Below, one piece after another: positions 45,566 to 54,676 of a stretch of DNA of 64,000 nt. The notes beneath the pieces are model-generated. The model was not told where the DNA came from and searched no databases. It saw nothing but the letters and a program-made list of their open reading frames with translations. Origin of the DNA: Pseudovibrio sp. Alg231-02 (GTDB lineage Bacteria > Pseudomonadota > Alphaproteobacteria > Rhizobiales > Stappiaceae). Each line of letters opens with the position of its first letter. Within the stretch, counting starts at the first letter, position 1. Location of the stretch: positions 203-64,202 of the forward strand of contig NZ_FREX01000015.1 in assembly GCF_900143565.1 (NCBI RefSeq), given 5' to 3'. Position numbers and translations under genes: made by a program.

Positions 45566-45591
45566 TTACAGCAAAAATGTGGCGTGCACAA

Positions 45592-45601
45592 TGATCTATT
45601 A
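45592..45601. promoter_or_regulatory. Possible degenerate BioR box
   Basis: TGATCTATTA, matching the alphaproteobacterial BioR consensus TTATCTATAA in 8 of 10 positions, 27 bases upstream of the bioB frame. The location fits repression of the bio operon, but the match is imperfect and no bioR gene is in the window. Confidence 0.3.
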
Positions 45602-45787
45602 GAGGAATTTATTAAAACTGCCACTGATTGAACACCTTACATCCCCTCAGTTTCGCTGGGATTTTGAGCATTTTAAAACTGCACTACTCAATTGATGAGA
45701 TAAATTTGCTCAAAAGGGGCGAGAATGCAGGAAACTACTAGTTTTAGAGGGAGTTGAGTTTTCGCTCAATGAATTGGGAGAGAAGAA

Positions 45788-45864
45788 TGGCGATCCCTGC
45801 AGGATTCGAACCTGCGACCGTCGGCTTAGAAGGCCGGTGCTCTATCCAGCTGAGCTAAGGGACC
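45788..45864 (-). tRNA. tRNA-Arg (anticodon TCT)
   Basis: 77 bases including encoded CCA. Acceptor GGTCCCT/AGGGATC (one G-T pair), D-arm TAGCTCAGCTGGATAGAGCA, anticodon loop CTTCTAA with anticodon TCT, T-arm GCAGG-TTCGAAT-CCTGC, discriminator G. All stems fold normally. Confidence 0.96.
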
Positions 45865-45943
45865 GCTTTTGCAAGGGCGAGTGGATCGCCCGTTGCGTGG
45901 GATGTTTCATAAGGCCGTTAGAGAATAATCTCAATGCTGAAAC

Positions 45944-46249
45944 TTAATGTGTCCACGGAGATAATCTGTCAAAACGGAAATTATCTGAATAGGATGCGCG
46001 GCGGTGCTTGCGTTTGCTCTCTTCGTCAACACGGTATGCAACATTGTTGCGTGTTGCGTAGGCGACCGCTTCTTCCTTGGTCGGGAACTTCAGCTTTACC
46101 TGCTGCTTCATATCACCTGATGACGTATAGCCCATCAGCGGATCAATGGATTTTGGGGACTGTGGATCGAACTCCAGCACCCAGTTGTTGGTTTTGGCTG
46201 TTCCGGACTGCATTGCAGTTTTGGCTGGATTGTAAATGCGAGCTACCAT
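45944..46249 (-). CDS. ETC complex I subunit (NDUFS4-like)
   Basis: 101 residues from the ATG at 46249, preceded by GAGAGG; the frame is open upstream to 46357 but that part lacks similarity. The sequence MVARIYNPAKTAMQSGTAKT, LEFDPQSPKSIDPLMGYTSS and FPTKEEAVAYA is the core of the alphaproteobacterial/mitochondrial NDUFS4 (18-kDa AQDQ) family, an accessory subunit stabilising the NADH-binding arm of respiratory complex I. The protein is soluble and very basic at its end. It stands next to tRNA-Arg. Confidence 0.93.
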   Translation of the reverse strand: MVARIYNPAKTAMQSGTAKTNNWVLEFDPQSPKSIDPLMGYTSSGDMKQQVKLKFPTKEEAVAYATRNNVAYRVDEESKRKHRRASYSDNFRFDRLSPWTH

Positions 46250-46835
46250 GTAACCTCTCTTTTTCGCATTGGATTCGGAAACACACTCTCCAACGCGATA
46301 TACCAGTTTTCCTGTTTCTTCTCCAATTATGCCATTGGTGTCAATGCACTTGGTCAAGCTATACCGATTTCTCTTAGTAAATAGCTATAGATGCACTCAT
46401 TGCGGCCTTAAGTGCAATAATTGCGCTAGCTGGTGCAATAATTGCGGTTTTATTTCCAGTATTACCGGACTTGACGTTGGGCGATTTTTAATTAAGAAAT
46501 TGCGAAGCTTTCGTGATATTTCTGTGACTAGTTACTTCTCCAAAGTTTATAGGTAATTTTAACTTGAAATATACCGGAGACAAAACTAGTTTGCGCGCGA
46601 ACTGAGCGTTCACTGGAAATAAAAGCGCTTGAAGGTAACTTTAATACACAAAGTTCCTCGAGTGCTTTTCTAGTGCCCGCTCATTTGAGGGCAACACTGC
46701 CACATTCAATGATGTGCGCTCGCCCGCCTTTGTCCTGTGATGAAGGGTGGGTGCAAAATTGTAGTCAGGTGTTATGCCTGCTGCCAGGTGCATGAGAAAC
46801 TACGCGAAGAAGACGCGGCGAAAAAAGTATACAGC
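46250..46835. other. Intergenic region with a repeated palindromic element
   Basis: About 590 bases between the divergent NDUFS4-like and phosphate-transporter genes. It holds the two TGCAATAATTGC elements (46412-46446) and a TATAGATGCACT 12-mer (46386-46397) shared with the palindrome at 35495. A plus-strand frame rich in CxxC there is a by-product of the repeats. I see no clear Pho box. Confidence 0.55.
46412..46446. repeat. Tandem operator-like palindromes
   Basis: GTGCAATAATTGCG occurs at 46412-46425 and again, identically, at 46433-46446. Each copy contains the palindrome GCAAT-A-ATTGC. The 21-base period puts both on the same face of the helix two turns apart, as for cooperative repressor binding. 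Confidence 0.65.
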
Positions 46836-48326
46836 ATGTCTAACCTTAGAAAAAAGCCTACTCTAGACAAAGACTTAGATAAGTTTTCCAGGCTAGAGCT
46901 GGCCGGCAACGCAATGGCACGTCCATTGGTTGCTCCTGCGGTCGCATTTGTTTTTCTAATGTTCGCTATGGCGATGGCTGGTTTTTATGTCTCTGACCAT
47001 CCAAACGCTATTATTATTGTTGCTGCTGCAGGTATTGGTGCCTATCTGGCGATCAATATCGGTGCAAATGATGTAGCCAACAATGTGGGCCCATCTGTTG
47101 GCTCTAAAGCTCTTACCATTGGCGGCGCCTTGCTGCTTGCTGCCATTTTTGAGAGCGCTGGCGCTTTGATTGCCGGTGGTGACGTCGTGAAGACGGTCTC
47201 CAAGGGCATTATCGACGCAACGCAAGTGACAGATTACACAGACTTTGTGAAGCTGATGCTCGCGGCGCTGATCTCTGCGGCTGTCTGGCTGAACCTTGCA
47301 ACATGGATCGGCGCTCCCGTCTCCACCACCCACTCTATCGTTGGTGGTGTGATGGGCGGCGGCATTGCTGCTGCTGGCTTTGGCTCTGTCAGCTGGGGCA
47401 CAATGTCCGGCATTGCCGCAAGCTGGGTCATCTCCCCGGTTCTTGGCGGTATTATTGCGGCCTTGTTCCTGGCCTTCATCAAATCCTTCATTATCTACCA
47501 GCAAGACAAGATTGCCGCTGCCCGTCGCTGGGTGCCGCTGCTGATCGCAATCATGGCCGCTGCGTTTGCTACTTATCTGGCAATGAAGGGTCTGAAGAAG
47601 ATCGTAAAGATCGACATTGAGGTCGCTCTGCTGCTTGGCGCAATTGCCTTTGTTGCTGCATTGGCTATTTGTCGTCCGTTAATCCGCAAGCAGTCTGAAG
47701 GTATGGAAAACCGGAACCAGTCTCTGCGTATCCTGTTCCGCTGGCCTTTGATTTTCTCCGCAGCACTTCTTTCCTTCGCCCACGGTGCGAACGATGTTGC
47801 AAATGCGATTGGTCCTCTTGCTGCGATCGTGCACACCGTTCAGGAAGGTGGCATTGCGAAAGCTGTGACAATTCCTCTCTGGGTTATGCTGATCGGTGCG
47901 TTTGGTATTTCTTTCGGTCTGATGCTGTTTGGTCCTAAACTGATCCGCATGGTCGGCGAAAAGATCACCAAGCTGAACCCGATGCGCGCTTATTGTGTCT
48001 CCCTATCTGCTGCGATAACAGTGATCTTTGCTAGCTGGCTGGGACTTCCGGTGAGCTCTACTCACATTGCAGTTGGCGCAATCTTCGGCGTTGGCTTCTT
48101 CCGTGAGTGGTACACAATGAAGTCCAAGCGCCGTATTGCTTTCGTGAAAGAAAGCACCGGCATGGAAAGCTATAAGCAGAACACTGTGAAAGAAGACGAA
48201 AAGCGCCGCATGCTGGTGCGTCGCTCGCACTTCATGACCATCATTGCTGCTTGGGTAATTACGGTTCCGTTGGCCGCAATCCTGTCAGCTGCTCTGTTCT
48301 ACGTGCTGGATCTCTTCGTGTTCTAA
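46836..48326 (+). CDS. PiT-family inorganic phosphate transporter
   Basis: 496 residues from the ATG at 46836 (MSNLRKKPTLDKDLDKF); the frame opens at 46737 but without a ribosome-binding site. About ten to twelve membrane helices in two inverted halves, each with the PiT signature: IGANDVANNVGPSVGSKAL and HGANDVANAIGPLAA, plus matching PVSTTHSIVGG and PVSSTHIAVGA motifs. It imports phosphate (often as a metal-phosphate complex) with protons. A basic cytoplasmic loop lies near the C-terminus. There is no phoU-like gene next to it, although such pairs are common. Confidence 0.95.
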   Translation: MSNLRKKPTLDKDLDKFSRLELAGNAMARPLVAPAVAFVFLMFAMAMAGFYVSDHPNAIIIVAAAGIGAYLAINIGANDVANNVGPSVGSKALTIGGALLLAAIFESAGALIAGGDVVKTVSKGIIDATQVTDYTDFVKLMLAALISAAVWLNLATWIGAPVSTTHSIVGGVMGGGIAAAGFGSVSWGTMSGIAASWVISPVLGGIIAALFLAFIKSFIIYQQDKIAAARRWVPLLIAIMAAAFATYLAMKGLKKIVKIDIEVALLLGAIAFVAALAICRPLIRKQSEGMENRNQSLRILFRWPLIFSAALLSFAHGANDVANAIGPLAAIVHTVQEGGIAKAVTIPLWVMLIGAFGISFGLMLFGPKLIRMVGEKITKLNPMRAYCVSLSAAITVIFASWLGLPVSSTHIAVGAIFGVGFFREWYTMKSKRRIAFVKESTGMESYKQNTVKEDEKRRMLVRRSHFMTIIAAWVITVPLAAILSAALFYVLDLFVF

Positions 48327-48680
48327 GCAGGTTTCACAGTTGTACGATTTAAGAAGCCCGGAGGCCCTCGCCTTCGGGCTTTTTCTATGTGCGCATTGGC
48401 TGCAGTTTTATGGTGAGGATTGCAGCTTCTCAGTAGAGCATTTTAAAGGGACCGTAGAGCGCTAGCTTGCACTTAGGGTGACCTATGTCGAGACTGAATG
48501 AGGAGCGCTGCCAGCAACCTTCCCTGCACGTTTTAATCAAAGAGCGGTGCAGCTGAATGAGACGTGTGACAGTAGATGCAAATGGAGCGCTACTTTGTGC
48601 AGATTTGAGGGCACAAAAGCATAAAAGGCAGCGATGCTGACTACTTAAATTATTAAATTTTGGGGAAGAAGAAGGGAAGA
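48327..48680. other. Intergenic region between phosphate transporter and tRNA-Pro cluster
   Basis: 354 bases with the transporter terminator at its left end and no visible gene afterwards. Confidence 0.6.
48350..48384 (+). terminator. Rho-independent terminator after the PiT gene
   Basis: AAGCCCG...CGGGCTT with an inner AGGC/GCCT stem and a CCTC loop, followed by TTTTTC. Confidence 0.9.
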
Positions 48681-48757
<77 letters not shown>

Positions 48758-48779
48758 AACTGATCTTCGGGTCGATAGA

Positions 48780-48856
<77 letters not shown>

Positions 48857-48877
48857 ATCTATCTTCGTGTTGATGAA

Positions 48878-48954
<77 letters not shown>

Positions 48955-49344
48955 ATCTCATCAACGTGACGCCCCGCGGCGTCTTGTTGAGGCAGGTATA
49001 TAGGCAGAGTTTTAAAGCTTGGCAAGCGTGTTTTATAGTTTTTCCCAAATCATGCGAGAAAATTTCGAAAACTGCATCCTGCTGTTGAAAAGACTGAAAT
49101 TTCAGAGGCTTAAACAATGTACGTGAAGACTGTGAAAATTTTAGCTTTTCTGCGACGTGCAGACAAAAAAAGAGGGTGAGCGCAAAAGGCTCACCCCAAG
49201 TACATTCCAGAGACCCGCAATCGGGGTCTACAATCGCCAAACAGAGGTCAATAACAAAACTTGAATATTGAACTCATGTTTTAAATCGCAGAAATAACCT
49301 GAGTGGTCAAGTCATATTTTAAAAGAAAATCAGAAGAGAGTGGA
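48955..49344. other. Intergenic region between tRNA-Pro cluster and exoR
   Basis: 390 bases. The left side should hold the tRNA promoter. The exoR terminator lies at 49163-49197. Nothing else is recognisable. Confidence 0.6.
49163..49197 (-). terminator. Rho-independent terminator for exoR
   Basis: Read on the minus strand: GGGTGAGC, 7-base loop, GCTCACCC, then CTCTTTTTTT. An 8-bp perfect stem and a seven-T run. Confidence 0.9.
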
Positions 49345-50214
49345 TTAGTTGCTTGAAGCAATCACGTGGCCGCGCTTAACCAGCCATGCGTCTGCCCATT
49401 CAGCAGAATTGCGACGCTCTTTTTCTGAGGCGAGAGAAAATGCCTTCTCGTGGAGAGAGACGATCCAGGCGTCATTATCACCGCCAACCACTTGCCGGCG
49501 TGCCAGGGTCATCCATTTGAGACCTGTCATGCGTGCGGTTGTCAGTTCTTCTGTAAAGTACAGCAGTTCACCAAATTTGGCCTGCGCTCCGACATGGCCT
49601 TTTACGGCTGCGAGCTTCAACCAACGGGCAGCCAATCGGCGGTCATAATCTGGCAGCTTATCGTTGAGATACATGATGCCGAGATTGTACTGCGCATCCG
49701 CATCGCCAAAGTAGGAGGCAGCGTAAGTGAACACCTCACGTGCTTTGTGCGTGTTCTGTTTAACCGGGCTGTCGCCAATACCTGTCAGGAAGTAGCGACC
49801 CAGTTCAACAAGAGCGCTTGCGACAAATGGGGCTGAACGTGCTTTGGGGCCATCGGAAGAGTATTCGCGCACGACCTGGGAAAAATACTGAAACGCCTGA
49901 AGATCATCTTCCGGCACACCGTCTCCTTGCGCGTACATCCTGCCGAGCTTCCAGGCTGCCATAGCCTGTCCGTTTTCAGCAGCGTAGCGAAGTGGAGAGA
50001 GTGCCTTGTCTTTTTCACCGGAGTAGTAAGCGCGGGCCCCTTCCCTCAAGGCTTGCTGAGGTGTGACATTTGCCATCTGATTGACGGCAGCCATTGCACT
50101 TGCGCTTTTGTTGGTATCCAGAGCATGTGCACTGTTGAGTGCGAGAAGAGTAAGAACCGAGGCGCAGCTCAAGCTTGTTACAAGACGCGTCAACGCATTG
50201 TGGTGCGTTCCCAT
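49345..50214 (-). CDS. exoR: ExoR-like Sel1-repeat periplasmic regulator
   Basis: 289 residues from the ATG at 50214; a TTG nine codons upstream is possible. Signal peptide (LSCASVLTLLALNSAHA), then Sel1/TPR-like helical repeats: ALSPLRYAAENGQAMAAWKL, GDGVPEDDLQAFQYFSQVVR, AREVFTYAASYFGDADAQYN, RRLAARWLKLAAVKGHVGAQ. Sequence and layout match ExoR of Rhizobium and Agrobacterium, the periplasmic inhibitor of the ChvG(ExoS)-ChvI two-component system that switches exopolysaccharide, motility and acid response. It is followed by its own terminator and diverges from parE. No chvG/chvI genes are in the window. Confidence 0.88.
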   Translation of the reverse strand: MGTHHNALTRLVTSLSCASVLTLLALNSAHALDTNKSASAMAAVNQMANVTPQQALREGARAYYSGEKDKALSPLRYAAENGQAMAAWKLGRMYAQGDGVPEDDLQAFQYFSQVVREYSSDGPKARSAPFVASALVELGRYFLTGIGDSPVKQNTHKAREVFTYAASYFGDADAQYNLGIMYLNDKLPDYDRRLAARWLKLAAVKGHVGAQAKFGELLYFTEELTTARMTGLKWMTLARRQVVGGDNDAWIVSLHEKAFSLASEKERRNSAEWADAWLVKRGHVIASSN

Positions 50215-50834
50215 TTCATCTTTAAACAGAGCTTTTATCAAAGTGCCTCACTTGACCACTGCCTACTTGTCAGTGGTTCTGACTTCTTATCTTTTCATAC
50301 CGTCGTTGTGTGATCAGGCTATGAAAGGAAAAAATGTCAATTTTGTTTCCAAAGGTGACATACCTTCAAATTGTCACAAATGATCTTACAAATGCCTAGC
50401 TTTCTATCTGATTGACAAAAATCCTACACAGTTCGACCATCTCTCAAACATGGACAAGGCAAACTATCCAATTTGCCATTCATGAACCAGTGTCAGTTTC
50501 CACCATTCGGGTCAGCGCAAAATGCTGTTGCATGCTCGCAACAATCTGCAGCAGATGACGTAACTGCCGTGTGTATGTCCGGTGTAAAGTTTTGATCACA
50601 GGCCTTGGGGCAATCACAAATGCTATTTGTATTTTCGCCGCGAATGGCGCATATGGCATCAGATGCCCGCTTTTGGTGGGGGTCGGCACATTCAGGTAAG
50701 CGAAAAAGCGTATGTCTGGCGCTTACCCACAAGGAACAAGAGTAGAACTCCGGCAGATCTTTGCCCTTTTCTCTCAGTCCTGCAAGACTGCCGTTTGATT
50801 CGAGACTATTTAAGCGCAAGACCAAAGAGGTACG
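50215..50834. other. Long intergenic region between exoR and parE
   Basis: 620 bases carrying the two divergent promoters. A minus-strand frame (stop near 50493) encodes an unusually Cys-rich stretch (about nine Cys in 65 codons), but it lacks a convincing start. AT-rich DNA at 50280-50450 probably holds the exoR promoter. Confidence 0.55.
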
Positions 50835-52925
50835 ATGAGCACGCCTGATGATCTGTTTGCAGATGTTACCAAAAGCATGGATGAGCTGACATCCTCTTCT
50901 GGCAGCACTGAGAAGAAACAAGCACCAGCCGCAAGCGCACCGACCTCACCTGCAAAGCCATCATCCGCAGGCAAGGCCGCTCCTATCGGCGCTGAGGGTG
51001 ATTACACAGCAGCTGACATTGAAGTGCTTGAAGGTCTGGAGCCTGTGCGTCGCCGCCCGGGAATGTATATTGGCGGCACGGATGAAAAGGCGCTGCACCA
51101 CCTGTTCGCTGAAGTGATTGACAACTCCATGGATGAGGCCGTTGCAGGCCACGCCAGCTGGATTGATGTCTCTCTGGGCGATGATGGCTACCTGACCATT
51201 ACTGATAATGGCCGCGGTATCCCGATTGATCCGCATCCTAAATATAAAGACAAGTCCGCGCTGGAAGTCATTATGACGACCCTGCATGCCGGCGGTAAGT
51301 TTGACAGCAAAGTCTATGAGACCTCTGGTGGTCTGCATGGTGTGGGGATTTCCGTTGTAAACGCGCTCTCCGAAGAACTGGTCGTTGAGGTTGCGCGTAA
51401 CCGCAAGCTGTATCGCCAGACGTTCCGTCGTGGCCTTGCTGATGGCGGCCTAGAGCTGGTGGGTGATGTTCACAACCGCCGTGGCACCATGGTGCGGTTT
51501 AAGCCGGATGCGGAAATATTCGGCAAGACACTCAAGTTCAAACCCGCCCGTTTGATGAAGATGGCGCGGTCCAAGGCCTACCTGTTTGGTGGTGTGGAGA
51601 TTCGTTGGCGCTGTGCCAAGGCTCTTGCCGATGAAGCCAATGGAGTGCCTGAGACTGCGACTTTCCATTTCCCTGGCGGCCTGAAGGATTATCTGGAAGA
51701 GGCTCTTGGTAAAGAGCGCCGCGTTACTGACGAAGTTTTTGCAGGACGGACACAGGCGACAGGTAAGCATGGCTCAGTTGAATGGGCTGTTGCCTGGTTT
51801 GCTGGCGACGGGTTCGTCAACTCTTACTGTAACACTGTTCCAACACCTGAAGGTGGAACGCATGAAACGGGCCTGCGCTATGCCCTGCTCCGCGGCCTGA
51901 AGGCCTATGGCGAGCTGATTGGCAACAAGAAGGCTTCCATTATTACGGGTGACGACGTTTTAACGTCAGCAGCTGGTATGCTTTCCGTGTTCGTGCGCGA
52001 GCCTGAGTTTGTTGGTCAGACAAAAGACAAGCTGGCCACGAATGAGGCAACCCGTATTGCTGAAAACGCCGTCCGCGATGCGTTTGACCACTGGCTGACC
52101 GCTTCTCCTAATCAGGCAAACAAACTGCTTGAGTGGGTCGTTGATCGTGCTGAAGAGCGCTTGAAGCGTCGCCAGGAGAAGGACGTCGCGCGTAAAACTG
52201 CAGTTCGTCGCCTTCGTCTGCCCGGCAAGCTCGCAGATTGCTCAACAAGCAAATCTGATGGCACTGAACTGTTTATCGTGGAGGGTGATTCCGCGGGTGG
52301 TTCAGCGAAACAAGCTCGTAATCGTGCAACACAGGCCGTTTTGCCATTGCGTGGTAAGATCCTGAACGTTGCGAACGCTGGCCGGGATAAGCTGGTCGCA
52401 AACCAATTGCTGTCAGATCTCATTCAGGCACTTGGGTGTGGGACGCGATCCAACTACGATGACAAAGATCTGCGCTATGAGCGTATTGTTATCATGACTG
52501 ATGCGGACGTAGATGGTGCGCATATCGCAGCCCTTCTCATCACATTCTTTTATAAAGAGATGCCGGATCTGGTCAATAACGGTCACCTCTACCTTGCTGT
52601 TCCTCCGCTGTACCGGATCAGTCAGGGTGGTAAGACGCTTTATGCCCGGGATGACGAACATCGTGAGCAGCTTTTGAAAACCAGCTTCAAGAAGAATGGC
52701 AAGATCGAAATTGGCCGCTTTAAGGGGCTTGGTGAGATGTTGCCTGCTCAGCTGAAGGAAACCACCATGGATCCGAAGCGTCGGACGCTGCTTAAAGTGG
52801 TTGTTGGCGAGGATGAAGTGAGTGAAACCCGCAATGCGGTTGAGCAGCTGATGGGCAATAAACCTGAGGCACGCTTCAACTTTATTCAGGAGCGAGCAGA
52901 GTTCGCGACTGATCTGGATATTTAA
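50835..52925 (+). CDS. parE: DNA topoisomerase IV subunit B
   Basis: 696 residues; ribosome-binding site AGAGG just upstream. After a low-complexity N-terminal stretch (~1-55), the GHKL ATPase domain contains VEGLEPVRRRPGMYIGG-type sequence, DNSMDEA (ATP-binding Asn/Glu) and GGLHGVGISVVNALS. The Toprim domain has EGDSAGGSAKQARNRATQA, PLRGKILNV and the metal motif DADVDGAHI. The KQARNRATQAVLPLRGK form and the lack of the long GyrB insert mark it as ParE. With ParC it decatenates sister chromosomes and is a fluoroquinolone target complex. Confidence 0.95.
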   Translation: MSTPDDLFADVTKSMDELTSSSGSTEKKQAPAASAPTSPAKPSSAGKAAPIGAEGDYTAADIEVLEGLEPVRRRPGMYIGGTDEKALHHLFAEVIDNSMDEAVAGHASWIDVSLGDDGYLTITDNGRGIPIDPHPKYKDKSALEVIMTTLHAGGKFDSKVYETSGGLHGVGISVVNALSEELVVEVARNRKLYRQTFRRGLADGGLELVGDVHNRRGTMVRFKPDAEIFGKTLKFKPARLMKMARSKAYLFGGVEIRWRCAKALADEANGVPETATFHFPGGLKDYLEEALGKERRVTDEVFAGRTQATGKHGSVEWAVAWFAGDGFVNSYCNTVPTPEGGTHETGLRYALLRGLKAYGELIGNKKASIITGDDVLTSAAGMLSVFVREPEFVGQTKDKLATNEATRIAENAVRDAFDHWLTASPNQANKLLEWVVDRAEERLKRRQEKDVARKTAVRRLRLPGKLADCSTSKSDGTELFIVEGDSAGGSAKQARNRATQAVLPLRGKILNVANAGRDKLVANQLLSDLIQALGCGTRSNYDDKDLRYERIVIMTDADVDGAHIAALLITFFYKEMPDLVNNGHLYLAVPPLYRISQGGKTLYARDDEHREQLLKTSFKKNGKIEIGRFKGLGEMLPAQLKETTMDPKRRTLLKVVVGEDEVSETRNAVEQLMGNKPEARFNFIQERAEFATDLDI

Positions 52926-52945
52926 AAGACCCTTAATTCTGAATA

Positions 52946-52980
52946 GTTGCTGAGTTTTGCGTAGGTTATAACTCGGCAAC
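52946..52980. repeat. Stem-loop after parE
   Basis: GTTGCTGAGTT and AACTCGGCAAC, an 11-bp stem with one G-T pair and a 13-base loop, 21 bases after the parE stop. No T-run follows; probably a 3'-end stem of the parE transcript. Confidence 0.55.
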
Positions 52981-53132
52981 CTTGGCATAACTTGAAGGAA
53001 TATATCGGTTATACCGCAGAATTTATTGACAACGCTGCTTAGAAATGTAGTGTTCCGCCAAACTGGTTGGAGAAACCTGTAACTCATACGGCTTCCAGCT
53101 TCTCTCCTCAATTATCGTAAAGAACATGAAAT

Positions 53133-54566
53133 ATGTCGTTTTCCACTCTCGGACTTAGTGAGAAAGTTCTCGCCGCTGTAGAAGCCTCTGGCTATACAGA
53201 ACCGACTGCCATTCAGGCAGGCGCCATCCCTTACGTTCTCGAACGTAGAGATGTCCTCGGGATTGCTCAAACTGGAACCGGGAAAACGGCAAGCTTTACG
53301 CTGCCGATGATTACTCTTCTGGAAAAAGGCCGTGCGCGCGCCCGGATGCCAAGAACTCTTATTCTTGAGCCGACCCGTGAGCTTGCAGCGCAGGTGGAAG
53401 ACAACTTCAATCGATATGGCGTCAATCACAAGCTGAACGTCGCACTGCTGATCGGCGGAGTTTCCTTTGCTGAGCAAGACCGCAAGCTTGAGCGTGGCGC
53501 TGATGTTCTGATTGCAACACCTGGCCGCCTGCTTGATCATTTCGAGCGCGGTAAGCTGCTGTTGCAGGGCGTTGATATCCTCGTGATCGATGAAGCCGAC
53601 CGCATGCTGGATATGGGCTTCATTCCAGACATCGAGCGCATCTGTAAGCTTATCCCGTTCACGCGCCAGACCCTGTTCTTCTCAGCAACTATGCCGACTG
53701 AGATTCAGCGTTTGACTGACACGTTCTTGCAGAACCCTGCAAAGGTGGAAGTGGCGAAAGCTTCTACAACTGCGGATACTGTAACGCAGCGCATTGCGGC
53801 GGCTGATGCGGAAGACTACGAGAAGCGCGCGAAATTGCGCGAGCTGATCGAAGGTGCTGAAGATCTGCAGAATGCGATCGTGTTCTGTAACCGCAAACGC
53901 GATGTAGCTACCCTCTTCCGTTCGCTTGTGCGTCATGAGTTCTCTGTTGGTGCACTTCACGGTGACATGGACCAGCGCTCTCGCATGACCATGCTGGACA
54001 ACTTCAAAAAGGGTCACATCAAGGTTCTGGTGGCCAGTGATGTTGCTGCACGTGGTCTTGACATTCCAACCGTGAGCCACGTCTTTAACTTTGATCTTCC
54101 TATTCATGCAGAAGATTACGTCCACCGTATTGGACGTACCGGGCGTGCGGGCCGTGAAGGTACTGCGATTTCCATTGTGACGGGCAAGGACCAGAAAGCA
54201 TTGCAAGCGATTAACGACGTGATTGGTAAAGAGCTCGAGTGGGTCGGAGAGCCGGTTGATTTCTCCAAGCCTGCCGATGACAAAAAGTCTCGCCGCCGCT
54301 CTACCCGCACTCCAAAAGAAAAAAGCCGCTCACGCAAGCCTAAGGCTGAAGTTCAGGAAGCAGCAGTTCAGGAAACCGAATCTGTACCAGCTGGCCTTGA
54401 AGAGCAACCTGTGGTTCCAATGCACGCTGAGCGTCGTGCTGCTCCACCTCGTCCAAGAGGCGGTCGCCGCGCTAATCAACCTAAAGATGATGCAATTTTC
54501 CGTAATGCAAGCCACGTTCCGGCCTTCCTGCTGCGGGAAACTCGTTCCAAAGTTCAAAGCCGATAG
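53133..54566 (+). CDS. DEAD-box RNA helicase (RhlE-like)
   Basis: 477 residues. Ordered motifs: Q motif (FSTLGLSEKVL...YTEPTAIQ), motif I AQTGTGKT, Ia PTRELAAQ, II DEAD, III SAT, IV region IVFCNRKRD, V ARGLDIP, VI HRIGRTGRAGREG. The C-terminal ~100 residues are basic and disordered (KKSRRRSTRTPKEKSRSRK; PPRPRGGRRANQ), likely for RNA binding. Such helicases remodel ribosomal or mRNA structures, often in the cold. Monocistronic; an inverted repeat lies downstream. Confidence 0.93.
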   Translation: MSFSTLGLSEKVLAAVEASGYTEPTAIQAGAIPYVLERRDVLGIAQTGTGKTASFTLPMITLLEKGRARARMPRTLILEPTRELAAQVEDNFNRYGVNHKLNVALLIGGVSFAEQDRKLERGADVLIATPGRLLDHFERGKLLLQGVDILVIDEADRMLDMGFIPDIERICKLIPFTRQTLFFSATMPTEIQRLTDTFLQNPAKVEVAKASTTADTVTQRIAAADAEDYEKRAKLRELIEGAEDLQNAIVFCNRKRDVATLFRSLVRHEFSVGALHGDMDQRSRMTMLDNFKKGHIKVLVASDVAARGLDIPTVSHVFNFDLPIHAEDYVHRIGRTGRAGREGTAISIVTGKDQKALQAINDVIGKELEWVGEPVDFSKPADDKKSRRRSTRTPKEKSRSRKPKAEVQEAAVQETESVPAGLEEQPVVPMHAERRAAPPRPRGGRRANQPKDDAIFRNASHVPAFLLRETRSKVQSR

Positions 54567-54610
54567 CCCATTTTCCTGAGGTTAACCACTGGTTAGGTAT
54601 ATCCCATTAA

Positions 54611-54635
54611 ATAAGCTAATGTTAAATTAGCTTAT
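54611..54635. repeat. 9-bp inverted repeat before the GGDEF gene
   Basis: ATAAGCTAA, seven bases, TTAGCTTAT: a perfect inverted repeat 42 bases before the diguanylate cyclase start. It is either the helicase gene's 3' stem or an operator of the cyclase gene. Confidence 0.5.
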
Positions 54636-54676
54636 AAATTATGGGGTAGCCCTTTCCGTGACGCGGTGATGCAATC

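Noticed and set aside
46269-46556. Plus-strand frame with a zinc-ribbon-like CTHC...CNNC...CNNC pattern
   Set aside because: The CxxC repeats come from reading the tandem TGCAATAATTGCG palindromes; the frame overlaps the NDUFS4-like gene's leader and has no ribosome-binding site.
50835-52925. GyrB as identity of the type II topoisomerase subunit
   Set aside because: Length (696) and the KQARNRATQAVLPLRGK form fit ParE; GyrB is longer and carries a different Toprim sequence.
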